A DNA stretch of 39,900 nucleotides from Nostoc sp. CHAB 5844 (GTDB taxonomy: Bacteria; Cyanobacteriota; Cyanobacteriia; Cyanobacteriales; Nostocaceae). The stretch lies in NCBI RefSeq assembly GCF_020829595.1, contig NZ_JAIVFW010000064.1:1-39900 (forward strand), in the 5' to 3' direction. Shown here piece by piece: positions 1 through 8,664 of the stretch. The notes beneath the pieces are model-generated. The model did not search any database. It was not told the origin of the DNA and was given only the letters and a program-made list of their open reading frames with translations. Positions within the stretch are counted from its first letter, which is position 1, and every line of letters begins with the position of its first letter. Both the position numbers and the translations under genes were made by a program.

Positions 1-3000
1 CTGTAACGTTGCCACCATTACCATCATTAACAGTGAAGGTGAAATTATCAGTGCCGTTGTAATTGGCATTAGGCGTGTAAACGAAGAAGTCGTCATTGGG
101 GTTGTCTGGAGTGCTGTTGTTGTTGAAGGTCAGCGTGCCGTTAGCTGGGTTAGTAAAGCTACTGATGCTTAAAATGTCACCTTCCGCATCTTCATATCTA
201 CGCAAGATATTGCTGGCAAGGATGTTAACAGCCGTATCTTCATTGGTGGTAGCCGTATTCGTAAAGCCAAATACTACATAGCTTGACCCGGCTGCATACT
301 GACCGTTGGGGGAGACACCAAACGCCCCGATAATCAGGTCATCAATGCCGTCGCCATTGATGTCACCCGCACCGCTGACAGAGAAACCTGATCTGTCATC
401 CGCAGCAATGCCGTTGATTAAAAAGCCATTGCTACCATCCAAGGAAGATAAGTTGAGACTGGCGGCAAAACCATTGCTACTGCCAAACACCACATAGCTT
501 TCTCCTGCATCTTCCTGACGGTTGGGATCGGCACCTCTTGCCCCAATAATTAGGTCATCAATGCCATCACCGTTGATGTCCCCCGCATTACTGACGGAGT
601 TGCCTGATCTGTCATACGCATCAACGCCGTTAATCACAAAACCGTTGCTGCCATCTAGAGATGAGAGGTTGAGATTGGCACTGAACCCACTTCTACTGCC
701 AAACACCACATAGCTCTCTCCTGCTGCATTCCTCTGAACGTTGGGGTCGGCAAAGGCTGCGCCAATAATCAGGTCATCAATGCCGTCGCCGTTGATGTCT
801 CCCGCTCCGCTAACCGAGTAGCCTAAGGAGTCACCTGCATCAACGCCGTTAATCACAAAGCCGTTACTGCCATTTAGGGATGAGAGGTTGAGACTGGCAC
901 TGAAGCCATTGCTACTGCCAAACACCACGTAGCTTGATCCGGCTTCAGACTCACCATTGGGATCGGCACGGTTTGCCCCGATAATCAGGTCGTCAATGCC
1001 GTCGCCGTTGATGTCCCCTGCACTGCTGACGGAGGAACCTGAGTAGTCAACACCATCAATGCCATTAATCACAAAGCCGTTGCTGCCATCTAGAGATGAG
1101 ACGTTGAGACTGGCTGCAAAGCCGCTGTTACTGCCAAACACCACGTAACTTGACCCAGCAGCAGGCTCACCGTTGGGCGAGGCAGAACTCGCCCCGATAA
1201 TCAGGTCGTCAATGCCGTCGCCGTTAATATCCCCCGCTCCGCTAACGGAGGAGCCTGAGTAGTCAAGATCATCAACGCCGTTAATCACAAAGCCGTTGCT
1301 GCCATTTAAGGATGAGAGGTTGAGACTGGCACTGAAGCCATTACTACTGCCAAACACCACGTAACTTGACCCGGCTGCATCTTGACTGAAGGGAGTGCCA
1401 CGACTTGCCCCGATAATCAGGTCATCAATGCCGTCGCCGTTAATGTCCCCCGCTGCACTGACGGAGCTGCCTGAGTAGTCATATACATCAACACCGTTAA
1501 TCACAAAGCCGTTGCTGCCATTTAAGGATGAGAGGTTGAGACTAGCTGCAAAGCCATTGCCACTGCCAAACACCACATAGCTCTCTCCTGCATACCTAAT
1601 ATTGTTAGGCTTGGCAAATCTTGCTCCAATAATCAGGTCATCAATGCCGTCACCGTTGATATCCCCTGCACTGCTGACGGAGCGGCCTGACTGACCCGCT
1701 TCGCCGTTAATCACAAAGCCGTTACTGCCGTTGAGTTCAGACAGATTCAACACTGAAACAAGCCTAGGTGCGGCATTCACACCATTAATAGTTAGGGTAA
1801 CAGTAGCTGTGATATTAGCAAGCCTACCATCAGTAATATTGTAGGTAAAGCTATCAGTGGCTGTTTGACCCACAGCCAAACTGTCAAATTGACGGTTGGG
1901 ATTGTAGATAAAAGTGCTATCAGCATTGAGAGTAAGTATGGCACCGGAACTCAGAGTAATGGGATTGTCAACAGTGACTGCTGTACCGTTGACACGAGTC
2001 ACTATTAAGAGATCACTCTCTGGGTCGCTGTCGTTAGCTAAAACCGAAATATTAACAGCGGTGTCTTTATTTGTAGTAACTGTGTCGTTAACTGCAACTG
2101 GTGGTTGATTAGGTATATCAAAGCCAAAAACCACGTAGCTTAACCCTGCATAATTCTGACCGTTGGGGTCAGCACGTGTTACCCCAATAATCAGGTCGTC
2201 AAAGCCGTCACCGTTAATATCCCCCGCTCCGCTGACAGAGTTGCCTAATAAGTCATCCTCATCAACGCCGTTAATCACAAAGCCGTTGCTACCATTTAGG
2301 GATGAGAGGTTGAGACTGGCACTAAACCCACTTCTACTGCCAAACACCACATAGCTTTCTCCTGCAAACTCCTGACCATTGGGGTCGGCACCAATAGCCC
2401 CAATAATAATGTCATCAATGCCATCGCCGTTAACGTCCCCTGCTCCGCTGACAGAGCCGCCTGAGAAGTCACCTGCATCAACGCCGTTAATCACAAAGCC
2501 GTTGCTGCCATTTAAGGATGAGAGGTTGAGATTGGCACTGAAGCCACTGCTACTGCCAAACACCACATAGCTTGACCCAGATCTAGACTCACCGTTGGGG
2601 TCGGCACTTATTGCCCCAATAATAATGTCATCAATGCCGTCGCCGTTAATGTCCCCCGTATTGCTGACGGAGTTGCCTGAGCCGTCACCTGCACCAACGC
2701 CGTTAATCACAAAGCCGTTACTGCCATTTAGGGATGAGAGGTTGAGATTGGCACTGAAGCCACTTCTACTGCCAAACACCACATAGCTTTCTCCTGCAAA
2801 CTCCTGACCATTGGGGTCGGCACTTATTGCCCCAATAATAATGTCATCAATGCCATCGCCGTTAACGTCCCCTGCTCCGCTGACAGAGCCGCCTGAGAAG
2901 TCACCTGCATCAACGCCGTTAATCACAAAGCCGTTGCTGCCATTTAAGGATGAGAGGTTGAGATTGGCACTGAAGCCACTGCTACTGCCAAACACCACAT

Positions 3001-3616
3001 AGCTTGACCCAGATCTAGACTCACCGTTGGGGTCGGCACTTATTGCCCCAATAATAATGTCATCAATGCCGTCGCCGTTAATGTCCCCCGCTCCGCTGAC
3101 GGAGGAGCCTAAGGAGTCACGCACATCAACACCGTTAATCACAAAGCCGTTACTGCCATTTAGGGATGAGAGGTTGAGACTGGCACTGAAGCCACTAATA
3201 CTGCCAAAAACCACATAACTCTCGCCTACATACGTGGGGTAGGTATTACTCGCCCCGATAATCAGGTCATCAATGCCGTCGCCGTTAATGTCCCCCGCTC
3301 CGCTGACGGATCTGCCTGAATTGTCATACTCATCAATACCATTAATCACAAAGCCGTTGCTGCCATCCAGAGAGGAGAGATTGAGATTGGGTACAAACCT
3401 ACTATCACTGCCAAACACCACGTAACTCTCTCCTGCATCCCTCATACCATTGGGGTCGGCTCTCGTTGCCCCAATAATCAGGTCGTCAAAGCCATCACCG
3501 TTGATGTCCCCTGCACTACTGACAGACTCGCCTGAGCCGTCAAAAGCATTAATACCATTAATTACAAAGCCGTAGCTGCCATTTACGGACGACAGGTTTA
3601 AAACTGAATTCACCAT
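1..3616 (-). CDS. Giant FG-GAP / cadherin-like Ca-binding repeat protein (3' end beyond window)
   Basis: Reads leftward from an ATG at 3616 (GGAG 11 nt upstream) and is still open at the window edge, so at least 1205 residues. The layout from the N-terminus is seven FG-GAP repeats (residues about 1-500), a cadherin/VCBS-like Ig-fold domain (about 500-615, with VLANDSDPES), seven more FG-GAP repeats (about 620-1110), then a second cadherin-like domain cut by the edge. Each repeat is about 72 residues (216 bp; two units are 207 and 219 bp) and carries the Ca-binding motif DINGDGxDD, then LIIGA, YVVFG and NGFVINGI. FG-GAP repeats form integrin-alpha-type beta-propellers. I infer a secreted or surface adhesin-like protein. 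No Sec signal is visible at the N-terminus, so a C-terminal type I secretion signal outside the window is possible. It follows the TIGR03032 gene by 73 bp and may be co-transcribed. Confidence 0.93.
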   Translation of the reverse strand, partial: MVNSVLNLSSVNGSYGFVINGINAFDGSGESVSSAGDINGDGFDDLIIGATRADPNGMRDAGESYVVFGSDSRFVPNLNLSSLDGSNGFVINGIDEYDNSGRSVSGAGDINGDGIDDLIIGASNTYPTYVGESYVVFGSISGFSASLNLSSLNGSNGFVINGVDVRDSLGSSVSGAGDINGDGIDDIIIGAISADPNGESRSGSSYVVFGSSSGFSANLNLSSLNGSNGFVINGVDAGDFSGGSVSGAGDVNGDGIDDIIIGAISADPNGQEFAGESYVVFGSRSGFSANLNLSSLNGSNGFVINGVGAGDGSGNSVSNTGDINGDGIDDIIIGAISADPNGESRSGSSYVVFGSSSGFSANLNLSSLNGSNGFVINGVDAGDFSGGSVSGAGDVNGDGIDDIIIGAIGADPNGQEFAGESYVVFGSRSGFSASLNLSSLNGSNGFVINGVDEDDLLGNSVSGAGDINGDGFDDLIIGVTRADPNGQNYAGLSYVVFGFDIPNQPPVAVNDTVTTNKDTAVNISVLANDSDPESDLLIVTRVNGTAVTVDNPITLSSGAILTLNADSTFIYNPNRQFDSLAVGQTATDSFTYNITDGRLANITATVTLTINGVNAAPRLVSVLNLSELNGSNGFVINGEAGQSGRSVSSAGDINGDGIDDLIIGARFAKPNNIRYAGESYVVFGSGNGFAASLNLSSLNGSNGFVINGVDVYDYSGSSVSAAGDINGDGIDDLIIGASRGTPFSQDAAGSSYVVFGSSNGFSASLNLSSLNGSNGFVINGVDDLDYSGSSVSGAGDINGDGIDDLIIGASSASPNGEPAAGSSYVVFGSNSGFAASLNVSSLDGSNGFVINGIDGVDYSGSSVSSAGDINGDGIDDLIIGANRADPNGESEAGSSYVVFGSSNGFSASLNLSSLNGSNGFVINGVDAGDSLGYSVSGAGDINGDGIDDLIIGAAFADPNVQRNAAGESYVVFGSRSGFSANLNLSSLDGSNGFVINGVDAYDRSGNSVSNAGDINGDGIDDLIIGARGADPNRQEDAGESYVVFGSSNGFAASLNLSSLDGSNGFLINGIAADDRSGFSVSGAGDINGDGIDDLIIGAFGVSPNGQYAAGSSYVVFGFTNTATTNEDTAVNILASNILRRYEDAEGDILSISSFTNPANGTLTFNNNSTPDNPNDDFFVYTPNANYNGTDNFTFTVNDGNGGNVT
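2400..3087 (-). repeat. 432-bp near-identical tandem duplication inside the FG-GAP gene
   Basis: Two successive two-blade blocks are almost identical at an offset of 432 bp (2 x 216). By eye, 2400-2655 and 2832-3087 match base for base over about 256 bp, while other blades of the same gene differ at many third positions. This indicates a recent in-frame duplication or gene conversion of two propeller blades. Confidence 0.85.
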
Positions 3617-3689
3617 TGTTATTGATTCTCCAAGTTGTTTTTGCTTGTGTTACTGTCCCGTCAAAAAACAGAAAATTGCACACCTGAAC

Positions 3690-4778
3690 TCATCCCACCC
3701 GCACCATCCGCCGAATCTCGTCACTCCTAAAGCCGATCGCCATTGGACGACGCACTCCCGCTAATGCCACCACGTCGTATAATTCCAGTACTGCTCCCTC
3801 CATTCGTAGGGAATGCACAATATCGCCACTCCGCAGGTCAATCACCAACAACCCGCATCGCGGTTCGACGTTTTTTTGTTGCAATTTCTCATCTAAAGGT
3901 AAACCGCTAAAAGTCTTGTTGTGCCTGGGTTGGGAAATTCCCACTATGGCAAACTCACCATGAAACGCACAACCACGCAGATATCCTGGACAAAATGCCA
4001 CTCCTTCAAACATTCCCCGGTCTAAATCGACAAAACCAAACTCTCCTGTGCCAGAGTTCAGTAACCACAGTTTGTCTTTATACCACCGAGGCGAATGAGG
4101 CATGGAAAGCCCCGTCATGACAATCTCATTACTTTCGACATCAATCACACAACCACCATCAGCCCGTTTCTCTCGCCATCCCTCCGCCGCATCCGACTGA
4201 CTAACAACGCTGATGTATCTCGGTTGACCATCTCGCAGTGCCAACCCGTTCATGTGACACCTGTCTTCTGCTGCCAGTTTGCTAATAAACGGCGGTTGCC
4301 ACAGGGGAATGAAGCTGTGGGTTGGACTGACAGTAGCTAAACAGCTAAATAAGGTATTGACAAATATAAGATTCTCTGAAAATCCACGACTGTGAATTTT
4401 GTTGCCCTGGAATGAAGAATGACTCAGAACAATATCATGGATGTCTAAGTCTCCTGTCACATAACCTACTTGGGGCAAATAGACAGCATCATAGTTATCG
4501 TGAACTTGTCCGGGTTCGAGGATGTTTTCAAAGCGCCACAGTTGATATAGGGAACTCATATACAAGCTGCGCCCTTGGGCATACAAACCCATGCAGCGTT
4601 CAAAGGTGCGCTCGAATACAGATAATCGCCCGTTTGGTTGCAAGCCGATAAAAAATAGTTTACCTGCTTGATAGGTAGTAAAAGCTAAACTGAGATTCTG
4701 CTCGAATAGCCAAGGCGTAAACTGCCTTGAGGCATTGATTTCCAAAGCATTAGACGCAGCTATCGGATTTTGATTCAT
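3690..4778 (-). CDS. TIGR03032 family protein
   Basis: A 362-residue protein that I recognise as TIGR03032 from its N-terminal block (FTPWLFEQNLSLAFTTYQAG, then KLFFIG, then the LSVFERTFERCMGL segment) and the central RCHMNGLALRDGQPRYISVV segment followed by a DxxxGxC-like GGCVIDV. The repeated short beta-rich stretches (PRWYKDKLWLLNSGTGEFGFV, GYLRGCAFHGEFAIVGIS) suggest a propeller-like fold. The biochemical role of the family is unknown to me. No signal peptide is seen. Length is usual for the family. It lies directly upstream of the FG-GAP gene in the same direction, so the two are probably co-transcribed, but a functional link is only inferred. Start at ATG 4778. Confidence 0.85.
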   Translation of the reverse strand: MNQNPIAASNALEINASRQFTPWLFEQNLSLAFTTYQAGKLFFIGLQPNGRLSVFERTFERCMGLYAQGRSLYMSSLYQLWRFENILEPGQVHDNYDAVYLPQVGYVTGDLDIHDIVLSHSSFQGNKIHSRGFSENLIFVNTLFSCLATVSPTHSFIPLWQPPFISKLAAEDRCHMNGLALRDGQPRYISVVSQSDAAEGWREKRADGGCVIDVESNEIVMTGLSMPHSPRWYKDKLWLLNSGTGEFGFVDLDRGMFEGVAFCPGYLRGCAFHGEFAIVGISQPRHNKTFSGLPLDEKLQQKNVEPRCGLLVIDLRSGDIVHSLRMEGAVLELYDVVALAGVRRPMAIGFRSDEIRRMVRVG

Positions 4779-4912
4779 TTTTTCTAATGTAGAGAGAAAT
4801 ATAAAGATGATCCTGGTGTTGGTTCCTTGTTTCCTCTCTCATTATCATTGAAGCAAATTTAGGTAAACTTCTTTGCCTAATTTTGTCTATCCTCTGGTGA
4901 TAAAAAATAAAT

Positions 4913-4990
4913 GTAGGTTGGGTTTCGTTCCTCAAACGCCACTCGCCTCAAGCCGGGAAACCCGTCCACGGCGGTGGCTCCCCAACCTAC
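4913..4990. repeat. Dispersed palindromic element with 10-bp inverted ends
   Basis: A 78-bp unit bounded by GTAGGTTGGG (4913-4922) and its exact reverse complement (4981-4990). Its right arm, read on the minus strand, matches at least 23 bp at 39793-39815, so the same repeat family occurs at both ends of this window. It sits in the 840-bp spacer between the TIGR03032 and PEP-CTERM genes. Confidence 0.75.
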
Positions 4991-5072
4991 GCCTAAATTT
5001 ATGAAAGTCGGTAAAAATCAGGGTTTGGGATTTTTATCTAGCGAGAGTGACTAAAGAGCGATATCATTAGTA

Positions 5073-5315
5073 TTGTCATCAAGTGACTCTAATATTTCTC
5101 AACATAGTCAACATTCAAAGTGGGAATCAGGTTCAACATGGAAGAGTGCCTTGAATAACCTGAGATTGATTATTCAACCATATATTTTTTACTGTTTAAT
5201 TCAACCTTGGCTTACAGTATTTAACATTCCTGGTATGAAACATTACTTTTTAAAATTAATCGACTTCATGAATGACTTTGGTGCTTCTCCAGTCACTTTT
5301 TCCCTTGCTAGTTAA
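5073..5315 (+). pseudogene. Possible transposase C-terminal relic (80 codons)
   Basis: An isolated open frame of 80 codons in a spacer between two leftward genes. The stretch SALNNLRLIIQPYIFYCLI followed by QPWLTVFNIP and a short LIDFMNDFG tail resembles, from memory, the tail of cyanobacterial transposases, but no catalytic domain remains. A perfect hairpin (5362-5407) follows 47 bp after its stop. It could instead be a small hypothetical protein or a chance frame. Confidence 0.3.
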
Positions 5316-5361
5316 TATTTTCTCTCCCTAAAGTAACAAAAGAGAGATTAAGTAGTTAATT

Positions 5362-5407
5362 CAAATTAATACCGAGCCTTTTAGGTAAAAGGCTCGGTAT
5401 TAATTTG
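5362..5407. terminator. Perfect 21-bp stem, 4-nt loop hairpin
   Basis: The arms 5362-5382 and 5387-5407 are exact reverse complements around the loop AGGT. The stem contains CCGAGCCTTTT and ends in AT-rich sequence on both strands, so it could terminate transcription from either side (the rightward relic ORF and the leftward PEP-CTERM gene). Its length and perfection are unusual for a terminator, so a palindromic mobile-repeat remnant is an alternative. Confidence 0.6.
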
Positions 5408-5517
5408 GTTTATAATTAACCCTTTTGTGTCACTTTTGGAAAACAATTATCAAAGCCTGATTCTGAAACTTTGAATTAGTCAAGCTTTGAAGTTTTATTT
5501 TCTAATAAAAACTAAAA

Positions 5518-5540
5518 TTTCCAGCAAAAAAAACTGGAAA
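5518..5540 (-). terminator. Possible terminator of the PEP-CTERM gene
   Basis: A 7-bp stem (TTTCCAG / CTGGAAA) around an A-rich loop, about 80 bp past the stop of the leftward gene at 5620 and followed on the minus strand by a T-rich run. The stem is short, so this is a modest prediction. Confidence 0.4.
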
Positions 5541-5619
5541 ATAGAGCTTTCAAAGGCTTTCAGCTATCGGGTTCTCCCAGTCTGACACAAGAGGATTAAT
5601 TAACAACTGCTATCTAATA

Positions 5620-6246
5620 TCAGGAGTTTTTGCTATCTGAGGCATTTTTGCTAAACTTTGATTTAGCATAAGTTCCAAATCCACCTGCAAATAAAAGACC
5701 TAACATAGTAGTTGGTTCTGGTACAGGTGGTGGGTTGTTACTGACAGCACCACGTAATTGGAATTGTAAATCGTTATAGCTACGATCGCCTCCACGAAAA
5801 AGGTCTTCAAAAGTACCATTAATTACTCCAGGTGCGATCGTCGCTACACCTGCATGGGTAAAATTGTCGGGGTTCCGACTTGCTGGCCCTAAGAAATAAG
5901 TTTGCTGAGTATTTCGGACAAAAATTCCAAACAGTAGTTCTTGTCCAGCTTCAAAAGAGCCTAAATTAACGGTTCTACCAATGTCTCTGTTAGTACCAAC
6001 GACCGTAAACTCACTATTTGGATCAAAAGAATCAAATAGTCGCAGTTCACTGGTAAATATAGCGTTTGGGTTGCCTGGTAGAATTTCTGCCTCTACCTCG
6101 CCTCCAGTGGCAAAAATTTGCCCACCAAGAGTATAATCAATGCCACCGATAGTTATTGCTTGGGCAGAAGTAACACTTCCTGCAACTATAAAGGTTGCCC
6201 CAGCAGCAGCCATTGCTAAGTTCTTAAAAATTGCTGTTCTGGTCAT
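5620..6246 (-). CDS. PEP-CTERM exported protein with DUF4114-like domain
   Basis: 208 residues. An N-terminal Sec signal (hydrophobic NLAMAAAGATFIVAGSV, cleavage likely after AQA near residue 30) precedes a beta-rich body ending in FEDLFRGGDRSYNDLQFQLR, which matches the acidic GG-D-x-x-ND-L motif of DUF4114. The C-terminus carries a PEP-CTERM sorting signal: VPEP at about residues 175-178, a hydrophobic segment (MLGLLFAGGFGTY), then a basic tail (KSKFSK). The protein should be exported and processed by an exosortase encoded elsewhere. The acidic motif suggests Ca binding, by inference. It stands alone between repeat-rich spacers. Confidence 0.88.
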   Translation of the reverse strand: MTRTAIFKNLAMAAAGATFIVAGSVTSAQAITIGGIDYTLGGQIFATGGEVEAEILPGNPNAIFTSELRLFDSFDPNSEFTVVGTNRDIGRTVNLGSFEAGQELLFGIFVRNTQQTYFLGPASRNPDNFTHAGVATIAPGVINGTFEDLFRGGDRSYNDLQFQLRGAVSNNPPPVPEPTTMLGLLFAGGFGTYAKSKFSKNASDSKNS

Positions 6247-6448
6247 AAAACCCTCATAAGTATTTCCAGAATAAGGAATTTAGTTATTCAAGATTCCAGT
6301 TAGAAAAATATTAAGATATTTATCGGTAAAAATACAGTCACTCTCATCAGGCTTTACAACAAATACATAATTATTGTTTACAGATGCGGTTATTACTTAC
6401 GGCAGTTTTCAATTGAATCAAATACACCCTTTGAAAATTAAATTATTG

Positions 6449-6475
6449 TAGGGGCGAACGGCCGTTCGCTCCTAC
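6449..6475. repeat. Short palindrome, cyanobacterial dispersed type
   Basis: GTAGGGGCGAACG is followed at once by a near-perfect reverse complement (GCCGTTCGCTCCTAC), giving a 27-bp palindrome. Palindromes of this kind recur widely in Nostoc-type genomes. It lies in the 800-bp gene-free stretch 6247-7043 together with two MITE-like elements; I see no gene there. Confidence 0.65.
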
Positions 6476-6521
6476 TGTGGTCTGTTCAATGGCAAATTGC
6501 AATAAGAAGCTGATTCTTCAG

Positions 6522-6658
6522 TAGACCTCTTGCATGAATACAAAAAATCCCCTCAACCCCCAACCCCTTCTCCCAATCTTGGGAGAAGGGGAGTAAATTT
6601 GAAAACTCCTCTCCCAAGTCTGGAGAGGGATCTTGATTCATGCGAGAAGTATAGTCTA
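6522..6658. mobile_element. MITE-like element A
   Basis: A 137-bp non-coding unit whose imperfect terminal inverted repeats are TAGAC-CTCTTGCATGAAT (left) and, read on the minus strand, TAGACTATACTTCTCGCATGAAT (right). The interior holds a strong hairpin (CCCCTTCTCCCAATCTTGGG and its partner arm) and a second C/T-rich copy. It has no coding capacity, so it would be non-autonomous. Target duplications were not resolved. Confidence 0.6.
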
Positions 6659-6766
6659 TGTGATTAATGCACAGATATAGCATTGCGACATCTCTACAAT
6701 TGCATAAACTGTTCCACATAAAGCTTGCATATTTAATTATGTTGACTGTTGACAGCCAACACTCAA

Positions 6767-6906
6767 TATAGCAGTTCTCGTTTGCATGAAATAGATTTTT
6801 TCACCTCACCCCCAACCCCTCTCCTTACCAAGGAGAGGGGAGTGTTTGCGTTAGCAAATACGGGGTGAGGTGACGACTGTATTGCATTGAAGTGAGAACC
6901 GCTATA
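6767..6906. mobile_element. MITE-like element B, copy 1
   Basis: A 140-bp unit with ends TATAGCAGTTCTC (6767) and, on the minus strand, TATAGCGGTTCTC (6906). The interior has CACCTCACCCCCAACCCCTC, a CTCTCCTTACCAAGGAGAG hairpin and a closing GGGGTGAGGTG, so nearly the whole unit can fold back on itself. A related copy lies at 8548-8664. Confidence 0.7.
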
Positions 6907-7043
6907 GTTAAAGATTCTATGAAATGATCATGCAATGAATATGTGTGTTATGGCAGCTGCCAGGTAGATTAGGACATAATGACAAGCGTGTATCTCAGGA
7001 ATAGTAAGGTTTTTATCTCCTGCCTCCTGCCTCTTGCTATAAC

Positions 7044-8426
7044 TTAAACATTTACCAAACTAACTGGAGATACTTGACGCGCACTTTTTCCAGTCATTAC
7101 CATCTTGACACCACGGGCTGGTGCTAAGGTAACACCTCGGCGGCGGGGAACTTCGGGTTGATTATCAGCCAGTGCGAGTTGATATTTCGACAAAATTGTG
7201 GCTAATACTAGCTTCATTTCAAATACAGCCAAAGCTTCACCTAAACAGCGACGCGCCCCAGCACCAAAAGGTATAAATTCATAAGGAGAAAATTGGCGTT
7301 TGAGAAAACGCTCTGGCTTGAACTGTTTCGGTTCTGGATATAAATCCTCTCGTTGATGAGTGAGATACATACAGCCAACAACAGATGTACCTGGTTCTAA
7401 ATGATATCCCAGCAGTTCCACAGGTTCTTGTACGATTCTGGGAAACGTCAACATCGCAACGGGGCGAACTCGCAAAGTTTCGTTACAGACAGCGGTGAGA
7501 TATGGCAAGCGAAACACACTCATGGGATCTGATGATTCACCAAGGCTATCCAATTCTTGCAGCAGTTTTTCTCGGACTTCAGGTTTGTGGTGAATCAGAT
7601 ATAAACCCCAAGCCATTGCTGTGGCTGTAGTTTCATATCCTGCCAATAATAGACTAAGTAATTCATCACGCAACTCTTGATCGCTCATTGAGTTACCTGC
7701 TTCATCCTGAGATGACATTAATAAAGACAGGATATCAATTCGATTTGAATTGTTTTCCGCTCGACGTTCTGCAATTTCAGCGTAAATTAATTGATCAAGT
7801 TGCTGCTGATCTCGCAAGAATTTGCCCCAAGGACTCCAACTTCCTAAATCTTTTTGCAGAAAAGGGAAAAACATAAAGCTAGAAGTCAATGGCGAGCGAA
7901 ACAGATCTGCCATCTTGAGTAGTTGTTGCTTAAATTGTTGACTTCGTTCGCCTTCATAAACACCGAAAACTACCTGTAAGATAACTTGCATAGAAATTTC
8001 CTGAGTCATCTGACGCGCAGAAAATGTCTGATTTATGAGTAATTGGTTAAAGACTTTTTCCGTTAAATTGCAAATCAATTCACCGTAGTTTCGCATTCTA
8101 TCGCCATGAAAAGAAGGCATAACTAACTGTCGCCGCTTTCTGTGGCGATCGCCCTCTAACATAAAAATAGAATAATCCCCAACTATAGGGCGCATAATGC
8201 GATTCGGCTCACCCAAAGCCGCAAATTTTTTGCGATCGTTGGTTAAAAGTTCTTGAATTGCCTGCGGTTCAGTCACAAATACTAATTCATCGCCAAAACC
8301 AATTATGCTGGCAGTAAAAATATCCGGATATTGGCGGGCTGCACTTTCCATATATCCTACAGGGTCAATAACCCACTGTAGCTTCTGGAATAAAGGGGGT
8401 TTTTTCAGAGGATTAGGTAATTGCAT
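7044..8426 (-). CDS. Cytochrome P450, CYP110-like
   Basis: 460 residues, a full-length soluble P450 monooxygenase. Visible landmarks are the I-helix oxygen-activation motif AGYETT (262-267), the K-helix ETLR (316-319), and the heme loop FIPFGAGARRCLGEAL with the axial thiolate Cys394. The N-terminal region (PPLFQKLQWVIDPVGYMESA) and overall sequence resemble the cyanobacterial CYP110 family, whose characterised members act on fatty acids or terpenoids. No membrane anchor is seen. No redox partner or terpene synthase gene lies next to it, so the substrate cannot be inferred. Start at ATG 8426. It is flanked on both sides by copies of MITE-like element B. Confidence 0.93.
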   Translation of the reverse strand: MQLPNPLKKPPLFQKLQWVIDPVGYMESAARQYPDIFTASIIGFGDELVFVTEPQAIQELLTNDRKKFAALGEPNRIMRPIVGDYSIFMLEGDRHRKRRQLVMPSFHGDRMRNYGELICNLTEKVFNQLLINQTFSARQMTQEISMQVILQVVFGVYEGERSQQFKQQLLKMADLFRSPLTSSFMFFPFLQKDLGSWSPWGKFLRDQQQLDQLIYAEIAERRAENNSNRIDILSLLMSSQDEAGNSMSDQELRDELLSLLLAGYETTATAMAWGLYLIHHKPEVREKLLQELDSLGESSDPMSVFRLPYLTAVCNETLRVRPVAMLTFPRIVQEPVELLGYHLEPGTSVVGCMYLTHQREDLYPEPKQFKPERFLKRQFSPYEFIPFGAGARRCLGEALAVFEMKLVLATILSKYQLALADNQPEVPRRRGVTLAPARGVKMVMTGKSARQVSPVSLVNV

Positions 8427-8547
8427 TTGATTTTTGATTCCAAAACAGGTTCATATTTACCTGTGCTTACTACGCAGTGTAGCGTTTACTCTTGCTTATT
8501 TTCATGAGACCTAACTGTGCGATCGCTTTTCTGTTGTACTGAGGTGT

Positions 8548-8664
8548 TATAGCAATTCTCAAGCTTATGAAATACACCCCACCCGCCTAACGGCACCCTC
8601 CCCTTACCAAGGGGAGGGTTGGGGAGGGGTTATCTTGTACCTCACTGGAGTTGGAAACGCTATA
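8548..8664. mobile_element. MITE-like element B, copy 2, overlapping the 3' end of hicA
   Basis: A 117-bp unit with ends TATAGCAATTCTC (8548) and, on the minus strand, TATAGCGTTTCCAA (8664), clearly related to copy 1. The interior has CCCTCCCCTTACCAAGGGGA and GGTTGGGGAGGGG. It covers codons 70-94 and the stop of hicA. Confidence 0.68.

Noticed and set aside
2296-2481. A leftward 61-codon frame inside the FG-GAP gene
   Set aside because: It is out of frame with the FG-GAP protein and lacks the repeat motifs.
96-3218. A series of rightward 61-64-codon frames with a 216-bp period
   Set aside because: They are antisense shadows of the FG-GAP repeats on the minus strand; their similarity to each other just reflects the repeat unit.
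6486-6719. A leftward 77-codon frame
   Set aside because: Most of it (NQDPSPDLGEEFSNLLPFSQ) is a translation of MITE-like element A.
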